A DNA stretch of 64,000 nt, from positions 434,001-498,000 of the forward strand of contig NZ_JODC01000007.1 in NCBI RefSeq assembly GCF_000720765.1, read 5' to 3'. The position numbers and the translations under genes are program-made. Source of the stretch: Streptomyces sp. NRRL S-646 (GTDB taxonomy: Bacteria; Actinomycetota; Actinomycetes; Streptomycetales; Streptomycetaceae). Shown piece by piece: positions 26,825 to 35,129 of this stretch. Each line of letters starts with the position of its first letter. The stretch's first letter is position 1. The notes beneath the pieces are model-generated. The model did no database searches. It was given only the letters and a program-made list of their open reading frames with translations, and was not told the origin of the DNA.

Positions 26825-28228
26825 ATGACGACCCTTGCCGATCCCGTCCCCGGCGGGCGCCCCGGTGACGTCGAGCGGGCCACCGCGCTCAGCGAAGAAC
26901 TGTCCGGGCGGGGCGTGCACGGCATCGTCCTGGCCTATGTCGACACCGCGGGCGTAGGCCGGGTGAAGACGATCCCGACGGCCCGCCTCGCCTCGGCGGT
27001 GGCCTGGGGCGTCGGCATGTCGCCGGTGTTCGACACGTTCCTGGCGAACGACTCGATCGTCTCCACCGACGTCCTCGGCTCCCCGGACGGCGATCTGCGC
27101 CTCTACCCCGACCTCGGCCGACTCGTCGTCCTGGCCGGGCAGCCCGGCTGGGCCTGGGCTCCGGTCGACCGGATCACGCAGGAGGGCGAACCACATCCGG
27201 GCTGCAGCCGCACGATCCTGCGCCGCATGGTCTTGGCGGCCGCCGAACGGCACGGCCTCACCTTCAAGGCCGGCATCGAGATCGAATGGGCCGTCGGGCA
27301 GGGTCCGACGGAGGGCGGCGACTTCGTGCCCGCGACCTCGGGACCCGCGTACAGCGCCACGCGCCAGGTCGAACTGAGCGACTACACCGCCGACCTGCTG
27401 GCCGCGTTCGCCGCGCAGGGCGTGGACGTCGAACAGATCCATCCCGAGTACGCGGCCGGGCAGTTCGAGGTCTCGGTGGGCGCGCTCGACCCGGTGGCGG
27501 CAGCCGACCGGAGCGTGCTGGTACGGCAGACCATCCGGGCGGTGGCCCAGCGCCACGGGCTGGTGGTGTCCTTCGCCCCTGCGGTCTTCGCGCAGGGCGT
27601 CGGCAACGGCGGCCACATCCACCTCTCCGTCTGGCGCGACGGCGTCAACCTGCACTCCGGGGGCGAGGGCCGCTACGGCATGACCGCCGCCGCGGAGTCC
27701 TTCGCGGCCGGGGTGCTCGCCCGCCTCCCGGCCCTCACGGCCGTGACCGCCCCCAGCCCGGCGAGCTATCTGCGGCTCAAACCCTCCCAGTGGGCCGGGG
27801 TGTTCACCGCGTGGGGCCGCGAGACCCGCGAGGCGGCGGTGCGGGTCGTCACGGGCACGGCTGGCCTGCGCGACCAGGCCGCGAACCTGGAGGTCAAACC
27901 GGTCGACCTGGCCGCCAACCCCTACCTCGCCCTCACCTGCCTGCTCGCAGCCGGAGTGGAGGGCCTGACCTCGTCCACGCCCCTGCCCGAGGAGATCACC
28001 GGCGATCCGGCCGGTCTGGACCCCGCGGACGCGGCGGCCCGGGGCGTGCGCCGCCTGCCGACCTCACTCACCGAAGCCGTCGAGGAGTTCCGCAAGGACG
28101 AACGGCTGCGGGCCGCGCTCGGCCCGGTCCTCGCGGACGCCGTGATCGCCGTACGACAGGGGGAGATCGCGGCGGCGCACGGGCTGGACGACGAGCGGGT
28201 GGCGGCGGCGTACCGCTGGAAGTACTGA
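26825..28228 (+). CDS. Glutamine-synthetase-like ligase (GlnA3/GlnA4/FluG type)
   Basis: A 467-aa member of the glutamine synthetase superfamily. ATP/metal-binding blocks are KAGIEIEWAV, HPEYAAGQFEVSVG, GNGGHIHLSVW and the Arg-rich loop SQWAGVFTAWGRETREAAVR. These are diverged from true GlnA, so it more likely gamma-glutamylates an amine (polyamine, ethanolamine or aromatic amine). It is followed after 2 bp by a FluG-type amidohydrolase. In fungal and plant FluG/NodGS proteins the two domains are fused, which supports joint action on one gamma-glutamyl compound. Confidence 0.87.
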   Translation: MTTLADPVPGGRPGDVERATALSEELSGRGVHGIVLAYVDTAGVGRVKTIPTARLASAVAWGVGMSPVFDTFLANDSIVSTDVLGSPDGDLRLYPDLGRLVVLAGQPGWAWAPVDRITQEGEPHPGCSRTILRRMVLAAAERHGLTFKAGIEIEWAVGQGPTEGGDFVPATSGPAYSATRQVELSDYTADLLAAFAAQGVDVEQIHPEYAAGQFEVSVGALDPVAAADRSVLVRQTIRAVAQRHGLVVSFAPAVFAQGVGNGGHIHLSVWRDGVNLHSGGEGRYGMTAAAESFAAGVLARLPALTAVTAPSPASYLRLKPSQWAGVFTAWGRETREAAVRVVTGTAGLRDQAANLEVKPVDLAANPYLALTCLLAAGVEGLTSSTPLPEEITGDPAGLDPADAAARGVRRLPTSLTEAVEEFRKDERLRAALGPVLADAVIAVRQGEIAAAHGLDDERVAAAYRWKY

Positions 28229-28230
28229 CC

Positions 28231-29361
28231 ATGGGCGGGCCGGTCCAGGAGGCGCTGGACGCATTGGAGTTGGTGGACCACCACTGCCACGGCCTCGTCG
28301 ACGCCGACCTGACCCGGGAGGACTTCGAGGACCTGATCACCGAAGGCGCGGCCTGGCCCGGCATCTCCCCCTTCGACTCTCCCGTCGGCGTGGCGATCCG
28401 CCGCCACTGCGCCCCGCTGCTGGACCTGCCGCGCCATGCACCGCCCGATGAATACCTGGCCCGGCGGGCGGAGTTGGGCGCACACGAGGTGCATCGCCGC
28501 TTCCTCACCGCCGCGCGGACAAGCACCTTCTGCGTGGACACCGGCTACGCCCCAAAGCTCCTCACCACGCCCGCGGAACTGGCCGGGACCGCGGGCGGGA
28601 CGGCGTACGAGGTCGTACGGCTGGAGGGCGTCGCCGAGGCGGTGGCGGCGCAGGGCGTGGAGCCCGACGACTACGGCGACGCCTTTCAGGCGGCCGCGCT
28701 GGAGGCCGTACAGCGGCCGGGCGTGGTGGCGGTGAAGTCCGTGGCCGCGTACCGCACCGGCTTCGACCTGGACCCGGCCCGCCCCTCCGACGCAGAGGTC
28801 ACCGAGGCGGCCCGGCACTGGCCGGCGCGCGGCGGACGGCTGGACGATCCTGTCCTCGTACGGCACCTGCTGTGGACCGCGGTCGACCTCGGCCTCCCCC
28901 TCCAACTCCACACCGGCTTCGGCGACAACGACATCCGCCTGCACCGCGTCGACCCCAGCCATCTCACCGACTGGCTGCATCTGACCGCCGGCGCCATCCC
29001 GGTGCTGCTTCTGCACTGCTGGCCGTACCAGCGCCAGGCCGCCTACCTCGCCGCCGTGTTCGAGCACGTGTACCTGGACGTGGGCCTCACCCTGCACTAC
29101 GTCGGCCCGGCGCGCGCCCGGGCGGTCCTGGAGGAGGCGATGGAGATCACGCCGTTCCGCAAGCTGCTGTACAGCTCCGACGCGTACGGTGTGGCGGAGT
29201 TCTACTGTCTGGGCGCGCTCTCCTTCCGCCGCGGTCTGGCCGGTCTGCTGCAGGACCGGGTGGACGCCGACGAACTGGGTCTGCCCGACGCGCTGCGGTT
29301 CGCCGAGTGGGCGGGAGCACACAATGCCAGCCGGGTCTACGGCCTTTCCGGCCCCTCCTGA
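28231..29361 (+). CDS. FluG-type TIM-barrel amidohydrolase
   Basis: A 376-aa amidohydrolase_2 protein. Metal ligands appear in ELVDHHCHGL (HxH, about residue 15), PLQLHTGFGDND, PVLLLHCWPY and KLLYSSDAYGV (Asp). It matches the N-terminal domain of FluG/NodGS, fused there to a glutamine-synthetase domain; here the two are separate and tightly adjacent. It probably hydrolyses or opens the product or substrate of the upstream ligase. The ATG at 28231 lies directly after the upstream stop. Confidence 0.85.
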   Translation: MGGPVQEALDALELVDHHCHGLVDADLTREDFEDLITEGAAWPGISPFDSPVGVAIRRHCAPLLDLPRHAPPDEYLARRAELGAHEVHRRFLTAARTSTFCVDTGYAPKLLTTPAELAGTAGGTAYEVVRLEGVAEAVAAQGVEPDDYGDAFQAAALEAVQRPGVVAVKSVAAYRTGFDLDPARPSDAEVTEAARHWPARGGRLDDPVLVRHLLWTAVDLGLPLQLHTGFGDNDIRLHRVDPSHLTDWLHLTAGAIPVLLLHCWPYQRQAAYLAAVFEHVYLDVGLTLHYVGPARARAVLEEAMEITPFRKLLYSSDAYGVAEFYCLGALSFRRGLAGLLQDRVDADELGLPDALRFAEWAGAHNASRVYGLSGPS

Positions 29362-29376
29362 AAGTATGATCAAGCA

Positions 29377-29913
29377 ATGTCTGACATGACCGATACCACG
29401 CCGGGCTGGCTCAGCCCCGACGACCTCGAGCTGGCACGCGCCCGTATGCCGATCCTGTACGTCGAGGCCGTGCCCGTGCGCGTCGACGACAGCGGCGAAG
29501 TCACCAGCGTCGGCCTGTTGCTGCGCATCGGCCCGGACGGGACGGTCAGCCGGACCCTGGTCTCCGGTCGAGTCCTGCACCACGAGCGGGTCCGTGACGC
29601 CCTGCTGCGCCACCTGGAGAAGGACCTCGGCCCGGTGGCGCTGCCCCGGATCCCGGCCTCGCTGCAGCCCTTCACGGTCGCGGAGTACTTCCCGACGCTG
29701 GGTGTCACGCCGTACCACGACCCGCGCCAGCACGCGGTGTCCCTGGCCTACGTCGTCCCGGTCACCGGCGACTGCCGGCCCCGGCAGGACGCCCTGGACC
29801 TGGTGTGGTTCAGCCCGCAGGAGGCCGTCTCGGAAGCGGTGCAGAGCGAGATGCCGGGCGGGCACGGGGTGCTGCTCAGGCAGGCCCTCGCCCACGTCGG
29901 CTGCTCTGTTTGA
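29377..29913 (+). CDS. DUF4916 / Nudix-fold family protein
   Basis: A 178-aa protein (LYVEAVPVRVDDSGEVTSVG, RTLVSGRVLHHERVRDALLR, AVSLAYVVPVTGDC). It resembles actinomycete Nudix-related DUF4916 proteins, but a full Nudix box (GX5EX7REUXEEXGU) is not visible, so hydrolase activity is uncertain. It follows the amidohydrolase by 15 bp. Its 3' end overlaps the convergent DUF427 gene by 38 bp. Confidence 0.72.
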   Translation: MSDMTDTTPGWLSPDDLELARARMPILYVEAVPVRVDDSGEVTSVGLLLRIGPDGTVSRTLVSGRVLHHERVRDALLRHLEKDLGPVALPRIPASLQPFTVAEYFPTLGVTPYHDPRQHAVSLAYVVPVTGDCRPRQDALDLVWFSPQEAVSEAVQSEMPGGHGVLLRQALAHVGCSV

Positions 29914-30706
29914 GCATCGCGCTGAAGGGTGTGGCGGGGCGCTCCACGCGCTCCCCGTCCACGGTGATGTCGACGACCTCGTTGTAGAACGCGAGGAGTC
30001 CCTTGACCGGGCCCACGGCGGGCAGCGGCGCCGGGTAGCTCCAGACGATGTTCGGCGGTGCATCGGCCTCGCCCCGCACCGACCAGTACTGTGCCGTGCC
30101 CTTGTAGGGGCAGCCGGTGTGGTGCTCGGTGGGTTCGAGGAGGTCGAGGCGGACGTCCTCGGGCGGAATGTAGTAGCGGGTCGGCAGGCCGGTCTCGAAG
30201 AGCAGCACGGGCCGGTGGGTGTCGGCGACGAGCGTGCCGCCGACCGAGACCTGGACGTGCCGGCTGCTCGGGATGGCATCCACCCGCTTGTGCGGGTCGC
30301 GGGGGTGGATGAAGATCTCTTCCTCCTCCTCGTACCAGTGGTCCAGGCCACTGCCGCTGCGCCGGAACCACTCGAAGGCGATGTACTCGGCCAGGTCGGC
30401 GGCCGGGAAGGTCCAGGCGGCGTTCTCCAGCAGCTCGCCGTCGACCTCGAGGTCGTAGAAGATCCTGGATCCGGTGTGGGCGCCCGTCCGCGGGTTCTTC
30501 GCGGGGCGCAGGAGGTCCTCGCGTACGTCCGCGCGCGGGAAGGCGTACTGCGGTACGGGCAGCGAGGGCTCCCAGACGAGGACGGGACGCCGGCTGTCGA
30601 CGACGGTGACCTCACCCTTGCGGCCCCGCACCCAGCGTTCACTGGGCTCCCACAGGAGGCCTTCGGGGGTGGTGCGCAGGGAACGTTCGGTGGGGAGTGC
30701 ACTCAT
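29876..30706 (-). CDS. Tandem DUF427 protein
   Basis: A 276-aa protein with two DUF427 domains: VDSRRPVLVWEPSLPVPQYA... in the first half and VADTHRPVLLFETGLPTRYY...HTGCPYKGTAQYWSV in the second. DUF427 proteins are small beta-rich proteins of unknown function. Start at 30706 (MSALPTERSLR). No strong operon partner: a lipoprotein gene lies 76 bp upstream on the same strand. Confidence 0.85.
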   Translation of the reverse strand: MSALPTERSLRTTPEGLLWEPSERWVRGRKGEVTVVDSRRPVLVWEPSLPVPQYAFPRADVREDLLRPAKNPRTGAHTGSRIFYDLEVDGELLENAAWTFPAADLAEYIAFEWFRRSGSGLDHWYEEEEEIFIHPRDPHKRVDAIPSSRHVQVSVGGTLVADTHRPVLLFETGLPTRYYIPPEDVRLDLLEPTEHHTGCPYKGTAQYWSVRGEADAPPNIVWSYPAPLPAVGPVKGLLAFYNEVVDITVDGERVERPATPFSAMLKQSSRRGRGPA

Positions 30707-30782
30707 GACCGCTCTCCTTCGGCTCGTTCTGGACCAGAACCAGCTTCGCCGCATCGGCGCCGGGAAGCGAGGACCGGGTCGG

Positions 30783-31202
30783 TCAGGCGCGGGAGCGGCG
30801 GGAGAACTCGCACCACCGGTTGTCGCCGGGGTCGCCGAGTACGGTGCGGAGGGCGATCGAGTCCCCCCTGCGGACGTAGTCGAGGTCGTAGAACTCCTCG
30901 CCGATCTTCAGGTCGAAGGTCTGCGGGGTGGCCCCGGCCCCGGCGTACAGATACCAGGTCCCGTGGCCGGCCGGCAGGCGCTTCACGGTTCCGGAGACCA
31001 GTGCGTAGTCCACGGGGAAGTCCCTGACCGTGAAGCTGCGGTCCGCTTCGACCGTCAGCGTCGATCCGCAGTCGCTCGTCCAGCGACCCACGACGTCCGC
31101 CGCCGTCATGTGCGGCACCGCCTTCGGGGCGCCACCGCAGGCGCCGGCCAGCAGGGCGACTGCCGCGGCGCACAGGGCGCTCGCCGTTCGGTCTCTCACC
31201 AC
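30783..31202 (-). CDS. Small putative lipoprotein
   Basis: A 139-aa protein with signal peptide ALCAAAVALLAGACGG; the lipobox LAGAC puts the acylated Cys at about residue 22. The mature part (DVVGRWTSDCGSTLTVEADR, GTWYLYAGAG) looks like a lipocalin-type beta barrel. It has two candidate GTG starts (31202 and 31199); AGGAAG favours the first. Function unknown. Confidence 0.75.
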   Translation of the reverse strand: MVRDRTASALCAAAVALLAGACGGAPKAVPHMTAADVVGRWTSDCGSTLTVEADRSFTVRDFPVDYALVSGTVKRLPAGHGTWYLYAGAGATPQTFDLKIGEEFYDLDYVRRGDSIALRTVLGDPGDNRWCEFSRRSRA

Positions 31203-31239
31203 ATCCCACTTCCTGTACTGGATCCGGCTCGCCAGGTGG

Positions 31240-31599
31240 TCACTTCCGCTCCAGCGCGGCCAGCCGCAGCTCGAGCTGGTCGACCCGGTGTCGTAGCAGG
31301 GTGACCTGGGCTTCCAGGCTGACTTCCCGCTCCGCCCGGCGCTGAATGCGCGGGGACGCGGCGGCTCGCTCGATCACGGCGTCCAGCTGGACCAGGCGCT
31401 GCGGCCCGTTCGGGCCGTCCACCAGCCGGGACTGGATCTCGCCGTTGCGGTACCAGGACCGCAGGGCCGAGCGGGAAACGCCGGTCTCCGCTTCGGCCTT
31501 GGCCAGTGTGACCCAGGGTTTCTCGTCCAGCTGCTCGAACAACTCCAGCTCGTTCTGCCAGCGTGCGAGCCGGTCCTCCCAGTCCGACGGTGACTCCAT
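31240..31599 (-). CDS. HTH regulator with C-terminal coiled coil (MerR-like)
   Basis: A 119-aa protein. The middle, WVTLAKAEAETGVSRSALRSWYRNGEIQSRLV, is a MerR/excisionase-like HTH with wing; the end, LEAQVTLLRHRVDQLELRLAALE, is a heptad coiled coil for dimerisation. It has no effector domain. GGGAGGG precedes the ATG at 31599 at suitable distance. It is divergent from the Clp N-domain gene across a 68-bp gap holding a long inverted repeat, so it most likely autoregulates and controls that gene. Confidence 0.8.
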   Translation of the reverse strand: MESPSDWEDRLARWQNELELFEQLDEKPWVTLAKAEAETGVSRSALRSWYRNGEIQSRLVDGPNGPQRLVQLDAVIERAAASPRIQRRAEREVSLEAQVTLLRHRVDQLELRLAALERK

Positions 31600-31622
31600 C
31601 ACACCCTCCCTTCACCACGGTG

Positions 31623-31652
31623 ACCCTATCAATATCAGTGTATTGACAGGGT
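31623..31652. promoter_or_regulatory. Divergent operator: 12-bp inverted repeat
   Basis: ACCCTATCAATA (31623-31634), six spacer bases, then TATTGACAGGGT (31641-31652); 11 of 12 positions pair. It is A/T-rich against the GC-rich background and sits between the HTH regulator and the Clp N-domain gene. The right arm contains TTGACA, but it is too near the ATG at 31668 to be that gene's -35 box with a normal leader. Confidence 0.75.
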
Positions 31653-31667
31653 TGAGACCATGGAGCC

Positions 31668-32639
31668 ATGACTTTTGAGAGGTTCACAGTGAAGGCCCGC
31701 CGGGTGGTCGTCGCGGCCCAGGAGCAGGCGAGGCTCCTCAAGCACGACCACATCGGCACGGAGCACATCCTGTTGGGGCTGCTCGAAGTGCCGGACGGCA
31801 TGGCGGCGAAGGTCCTGGACCAACTCGGATACGACAAGGAGACCGCGCAGGCCGACATCGCCGCGGTGGTCGAACCCGGCACGAAGGAACTGAGCGGCCA
31901 CATCCCGTTCGCGCCGCGCGCGAAGAAGACGCTGGAACTCGCCCTGCGCGAGGCGCAGCAGCTGCACCACAACGACATCGGTACGGAACACATCCTGCTC
32001 GCCCTGGTCAGGGAGGGTGAGGGCGTCGGCGCGAAGGTGCTCGCCCAGCGGATCAGCCCGATCAGCAAGATCCGTACCGCGGTGCTGGCCTCCGTGGAAG
32101 GAGCGCAGGACGCCGCGGCCGGCCCATGGCCGGCCGGCACACCCGCCACCGAGGACACCGTGTCCACCGCGAGCGCACTGGCCGGTGGCGCACCGGTCGG
32201 CAGCCACCACCTGCTCGAGGCGATGCTGCGGGCGGAGAACAGCATGGCGGCCAGGGTGCTGCGGGAACTCGGGGTCGACCCGGACGCCGTCGCCGCCAAG
32301 ATCGACGAACTGGATCCGGAGACGACCACGGACGCGAACCCGGAGGAAGCCGCCGCGCGCAGGATGGAGATCCGGCTGGTCGACGACGAGGTGCACCTGA
32401 TCCTGCGGGACCCGGCATCGGTCGCGGCGGCCAAGAAGGTGACCGAGCTGTCCGGCGGCCCGATCCAGGGCGTCGGGCCGGTCGCCGGCCTGTTCGTCCC
32501 GCTGTGGCGGTCCGCCAACCAGGTGCTGCAGCGGATCCAGCGCACGCTGGAACCGGAGCCCGAAGAGGACGACGGATCCGCCGCGAGCAAGGTGGCCAAG
32601 GCCGTGCGCACGGTCCTCGCTCCCCGGCTGCGCCGGTGA
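31668..32639 (+). CDS. Clp N-terminal-domain protein without ATPase
   Basis: A 323-aa protein with two Clp_N repeats (ARRVVVAAQEQARLLKHDHI... at about 9-60 and AKKTLELALREAQQLHHNDI... at about 84-135; each has the GTEHILL motif) and a third, weaker one (GSHHLLEAMLRAENSMAARV, about 183-202). ClpC/ClpB AAA+ modules are absent. In ClpC the N-domain receives substrates and adaptors, so a free copy could act as an adaptor, decoy or chaperone. The C-terminus is basic and possibly amphipathic. Regulated probably by the divergent HTH gene. Confidence 0.87.
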   Translation: MTFERFTVKARRVVVAAQEQARLLKHDHIGTEHILLGLLEVPDGMAAKVLDQLGYDKETAQADIAAVVEPGTKELSGHIPFAPRAKKTLELALREAQQLHHNDIGTEHILLALVREGEGVGAKVLAQRISPISKIRTAVLASVEGAQDAAAGPWPAGTPATEDTVSTASALAGGAPVGSHHLLEAMLRAENSMAARVLRELGVDPDAVAAKIDELDPETTTDANPEEAAARRMEIRLVDDEVHLILRDPASVAAAKKVTELSGGPIQGVGPVAGLFVPLWRSANQVLQRIQRTLEPEPEEDDGSAASKVAKAVRTVLAPRLRR

Positions 32640-32715
32640 ACCGGCTGGTCGGTGGGCCGAGGCCCGGGTGAGCGCAACCATCTCCATCGTGTGAGCCGGC
32701 TAGGGCGGCGTGGCA

Positions 32716-32746
32716 GATGCCCGTGTGCTGCGCGTGCACGGGCATC
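32716..32746 (+). terminator. Hairpin after the Clp N-domain gene
   Basis: GATGCCCGTG (32716-32725) pairs with CACGGGCATC (32737-32746) over an 11-nt loop. It lies 76 bp past the stop of the Clp N-domain gene and ahead of the sigma-factor gene. A terminator role is plausible but the loop is large. Confidence 0.45.
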
Positions 32747-32856
32747 AGCGCCGTGGTGTACGCACGTGATGCCTCGCGCGGCGCGCGCGGTCAGGGCAGC
32801 ATGCTCGATCTGCACTTCGGGGCCGGGCCCGAGCCACGCCCGGCATGATGGCCCCC

Positions 32857-33795
32857 ATGGACCTTGAGCCGTACCGGGGCGAGTTGGTGGCGTACTGCTA
32901 TCGGATGGTGGGCTCGTTCCACGAGGCCGAGGATCTGGTGCAGGAGACGATGCTGCGGGCGTGGAAGGCCCGCGAGCGGTACGACGCCTCGCGCGCGTCG
33001 GTGCGGACCTGGCTGTACCGGATCGCGACCAACGTCTGTCTGACCGCGCTGGCGGGGCGGGCGCGGCGGCCCTTGCCGTCCGGGCTCGGGGCACCGAGCG
33101 AGGACCCTGGGGCGCCGCTCACGCCGGCCTTCGACATCCCGTGGCTGCAGCCGTTCCCCGACGCCAGGTACGACGTCGAGACCCGGGCCGATCTGCGGCT
33201 GGCGCTGGTGGCGGCGATGCAGCTGCTGCCGGCGCGGCAGCGGGCGGTGCTGGTGCTGCGGGAGGTGCTGGAGTTCAGTGCCGCGGAGGTCGCGGAGCAG
33301 CTCGGGACGACGGTCGCCGCCGTCAACAGCTCGCTGCAGCGGGCCCGGGCCGCGGTCGCCGAGGCGGGCGATCCGGGAGAGGTCCACGAGCCGGACGACG
33401 CCGAGGCGCGGGAGGTCGTCCGGCGGTACGCGCGGGCCTTCGAGGCGGCCGATGTCCCCGCCCTGGTGCGGCTGCTGACCGACGCGGCCGTCCTGGAGAT
33501 GCCGCCGGTGCCGCTGTGGTACCGCGGCCGCCGCGACTACGGCCTGTTCATGGAGCGGGTCTTCGAGATGCGCGGAACGGGGTGGCTCACCCGGCAGCTC
33601 ACCGCCGGCGGACAGCCCGCTCTCGCCGCCTACGCACGCACCCCGGACGGCGGGCACCGGCTGCACACGCTGCAGGTGTTCACGGTGGCCGGCGGGCAGG
33701 TCGCACGGAACGTGGTGTTCGCGGACCCGCGCGTCTTCGAAGCCTTCGACCTGCCCGGAGAGATTTCCTCGGACGACTTCGGCCGCGGGCGATGA
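32857..33795 (+). CDS. ECF sigma factor with C-terminal SnoaL-like domain
   Basis: A 312-aa ECF sigma factor. Region 2 is CYRMVGSFHEAEDLVQETML with RTWLYRIATNVCL; region 4 is LPARQRAVLVLREVLEFSAA plus LGTTVAAVNSSLQRARA. From about residue 185 a SnoaL/NTF2-like domain follows (VVRRYARAFEAADVPALVRL...). In ECF41/ECF56-type factors such a domain replaces the anti-sigma protein and tunes activity. The start at 32857 (MDLEPYRGELVAY) matches the family; ATGs at 32845 and 32848 are alternatives. Two downstream genes run in the same direction. Confidence 0.85.
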   Translation: MDLEPYRGELVAYCYRMVGSFHEAEDLVQETMLRAWKARERYDASRASVRTWLYRIATNVCLTALAGRARRPLPSGLGAPSEDPGAPLTPAFDIPWLQPFPDARYDVETRADLRLALVAAMQLLPARQRAVLVLREVLEFSAAEVAEQLGTTVAAVNSSLQRARAAVAEAGDPGEVHEPDDAEAREVVRRYARAFEAADVPALVRLLTDAAVLEMPPVPLWYRGRRDYGLFMERVFEMRGTGWLTRQLTAGGQPALAAYARTPDGGHRLHTLQVFTVAGGQVARNVVFADPRVFEAFDLPGEISSDDFGRGR

Positions 33796-33859
33796 GTCCG
33801 GGCGGTGGCGCCGGTACGTACCGGTGACCACCGATCGAGACATCCGAGAGGACATCGCC

Positions 33860-34417
33860 ATGAGCGTCATCGTCATCGCATTCACCACCCTGGACGGCAT
33901 CGTCTCCGATCCGGACGGCCGCGACGGCACACCCGGCGGCGGCTGGATGTTCCGGCACGGCCCCGAGGCGGTGGCCGGGGACAAGTTCCAGCTCGGGGCC
34001 GCCCTGGACGAGGGGGTCCTGCTGCTGGGCCGCACCACCTGGGAGGTGTTCTCCCAGCTGTGGCCGCACCGCGACGACCCGTTCTCCGCGCGTATGAACG
34101 CCGCCCGGAAACTCGTCGCCACCCGCACCCTCACCGACGTCTCCGCCTGGGAGAACTCGCAGATCCTCACGGGCGACCTGGTGGACGCGGTCAAGCAGGA
34201 GAAGCGTGATGTGGTCGTCGCCGGGAGCCTGAGCGTCGTCCGTGCACTGATGGCCGAGGACCTGGTCGACGAATACCGCCTGATCACCTTCCCCACGATT
34301 CTCGGCACCGGCGACCGCCTCTTCCCCGCGGACACCCCGCCCGTCCACCTCGAATGCGAGTCGGCGCAACAGACGGGCCCCACCGTCCTCACACGCTACC
34401 GGAGGACGGGGCGATGA
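33860..34417 (+). CDS. Dihydrofolate-reductase-like (RibD C-terminal) protein
   Basis: A 185-aa protein with the DHFR/RibD fold: VIAFTTLDGIVSDPDG at the N-terminus, LLLGRTTWEVFSQLWP, VVVAGSLSVVRALMAEDLVD and LITFPTILGTGDRLFP. This is the YyaP/YwjB-like group of NADPH-linked reductases of unknown substrate. GAGAGGA precedes the ATG. Its stop overlaps the EthD-like ATG by 4 bp, and it follows the ECF gene by 64 bp, a plausible target of that factor. Confidence 0.85.
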   Translation: MSVIVIAFTTLDGIVSDPDGRDGTPGGGWMFRHGPEAVAGDKFQLGAALDEGVLLLGRTTWEVFSQLWPHRDDPFSARMNAARKLVATRTLTDVSAWENSQILTGDLVDAVKQEKRDVVVAGSLSVVRALMAEDLVDEYRLITFPTILGTGDRLFPADTPPVHLECESAQQTGPTVLTRYRRTGR

Positions 34418-34725
34418 CAGCACGCTTTCTCGTCCTCTACGAGACTCCGCCCGACCCCGCGGCTTTCGACCGGCACTACCGCGAGGTCCACCTCCCGCTC
34501 GCCCGCAAACTGCCCGGGTTGCGCCGGTACACGCTCGGCCGCGAGGCCACCGCCGTGCGCGGGGGCGAACCGTGCCATCTGGTCACCGAGTTGGAGTGGG
34601 ACACGATGGCAGAGCTGCGCGCCGCGTTCGCCTCCCCCGAGGGCCGCGCCTGCGCCGAGGACTCGGAGCGCCTGCAGGAGCTCGCGCCGGTGCGCAGCAT
34701 GGTCTTCACCGTGGGCGAGGCCTGA
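34414..34725 (+). CDS. EthD-family protein
   Basis: A 103-aa dimeric alpha-beta barrel protein: FLVLYETPPDPAAFDRHY, REVHLPLARKLPGLRRYTLG and ELEWDTMAELRAAFASPEG are EthD blocks. EthD-fold proteins include small reductases and degradation enzymes; the role is unknown. Translationally coupled (ATGA) to the DHFR-like gene. Confidence 0.82.
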   Translation: MTARFLVLYETPPDPAAFDRHYREVHLPLARKLPGLRRYTLGREATAVRGGEPCHLVTELEWDTMAELRAAFASPEGRACAEDSERLQELAPVRSMVFTVGEA

Positions 34726-34746
34726 CGTCGCCCGTGGTCACGGAGG

Positions 34747-35079
34747 TCAGGCAGGGTCCTCCGTCCTGCGCTGGGTGGTGCCGGGGGCGCCGGTGTCGCG
34801 GTGCCATTCGACGACCAGTTCGTCCTTGGTGCCGAAGCGGACCAGGTGGCGGCCGACGACGTCCTCGAGCAGGTCGAGGTGCTCGGCGTCGGTCTCCACC
34901 GAGAGCAGCAGGGCTCCCTCGGTCGCGGTGAGGGAGCCCGTCCCGTTCTGGAAGACCAGCTTGCCCTCCCCCGCCTCCTCGTCCCAACTCGCCTGGCTGC
35001 GGCGGCCGAGGTGGGAGGCGAGCTGCTTGGCGTAGCGGTGCGGACGGTCGGTGCTGACGCGGGCTTGTGAACGGGGCAT
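34747..35079 (-). CDS. DUF2218 family protein
   Basis: A 110-aa protein: MPRSQARVSTDRPHRYAKQL, then a beta-rich core with LEDVVGRHLVRFGTKDELVV. This matches DUF2218, small actinomycete/proteobacterial proteins often near siderophore or redox genes; function unknown. It lies 50 bp downstream of the flavodoxin-fold reductase on the same strand and may share its leader-controlled transcript. Confidence 0.8.
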   Translation of the reverse strand: MPRSQARVSTDRPHRYAKQLASHLGRRSQASWDEEAGEGKLVFQNGTGSLTATEGALLLSVETDAEHLDLLEDVVGRHLVRFGTKDELVVEWHRDTGAPGTTQRRTEDPA

Positions 35080-35129
35080 GGCGGACTCCGTGGGTTCGCG
35101 GTGGGGCGGCTGGAGTCGATGGTAGGGAA

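Noticed and set aside
31643..31648. TTGACA as the -35 box of the Clp N-domain gene
   Set aside because: Only 20 bp from the start codon, too close for a -35/-10 promoter with any leader; it is better explained as part of the inverted repeat.
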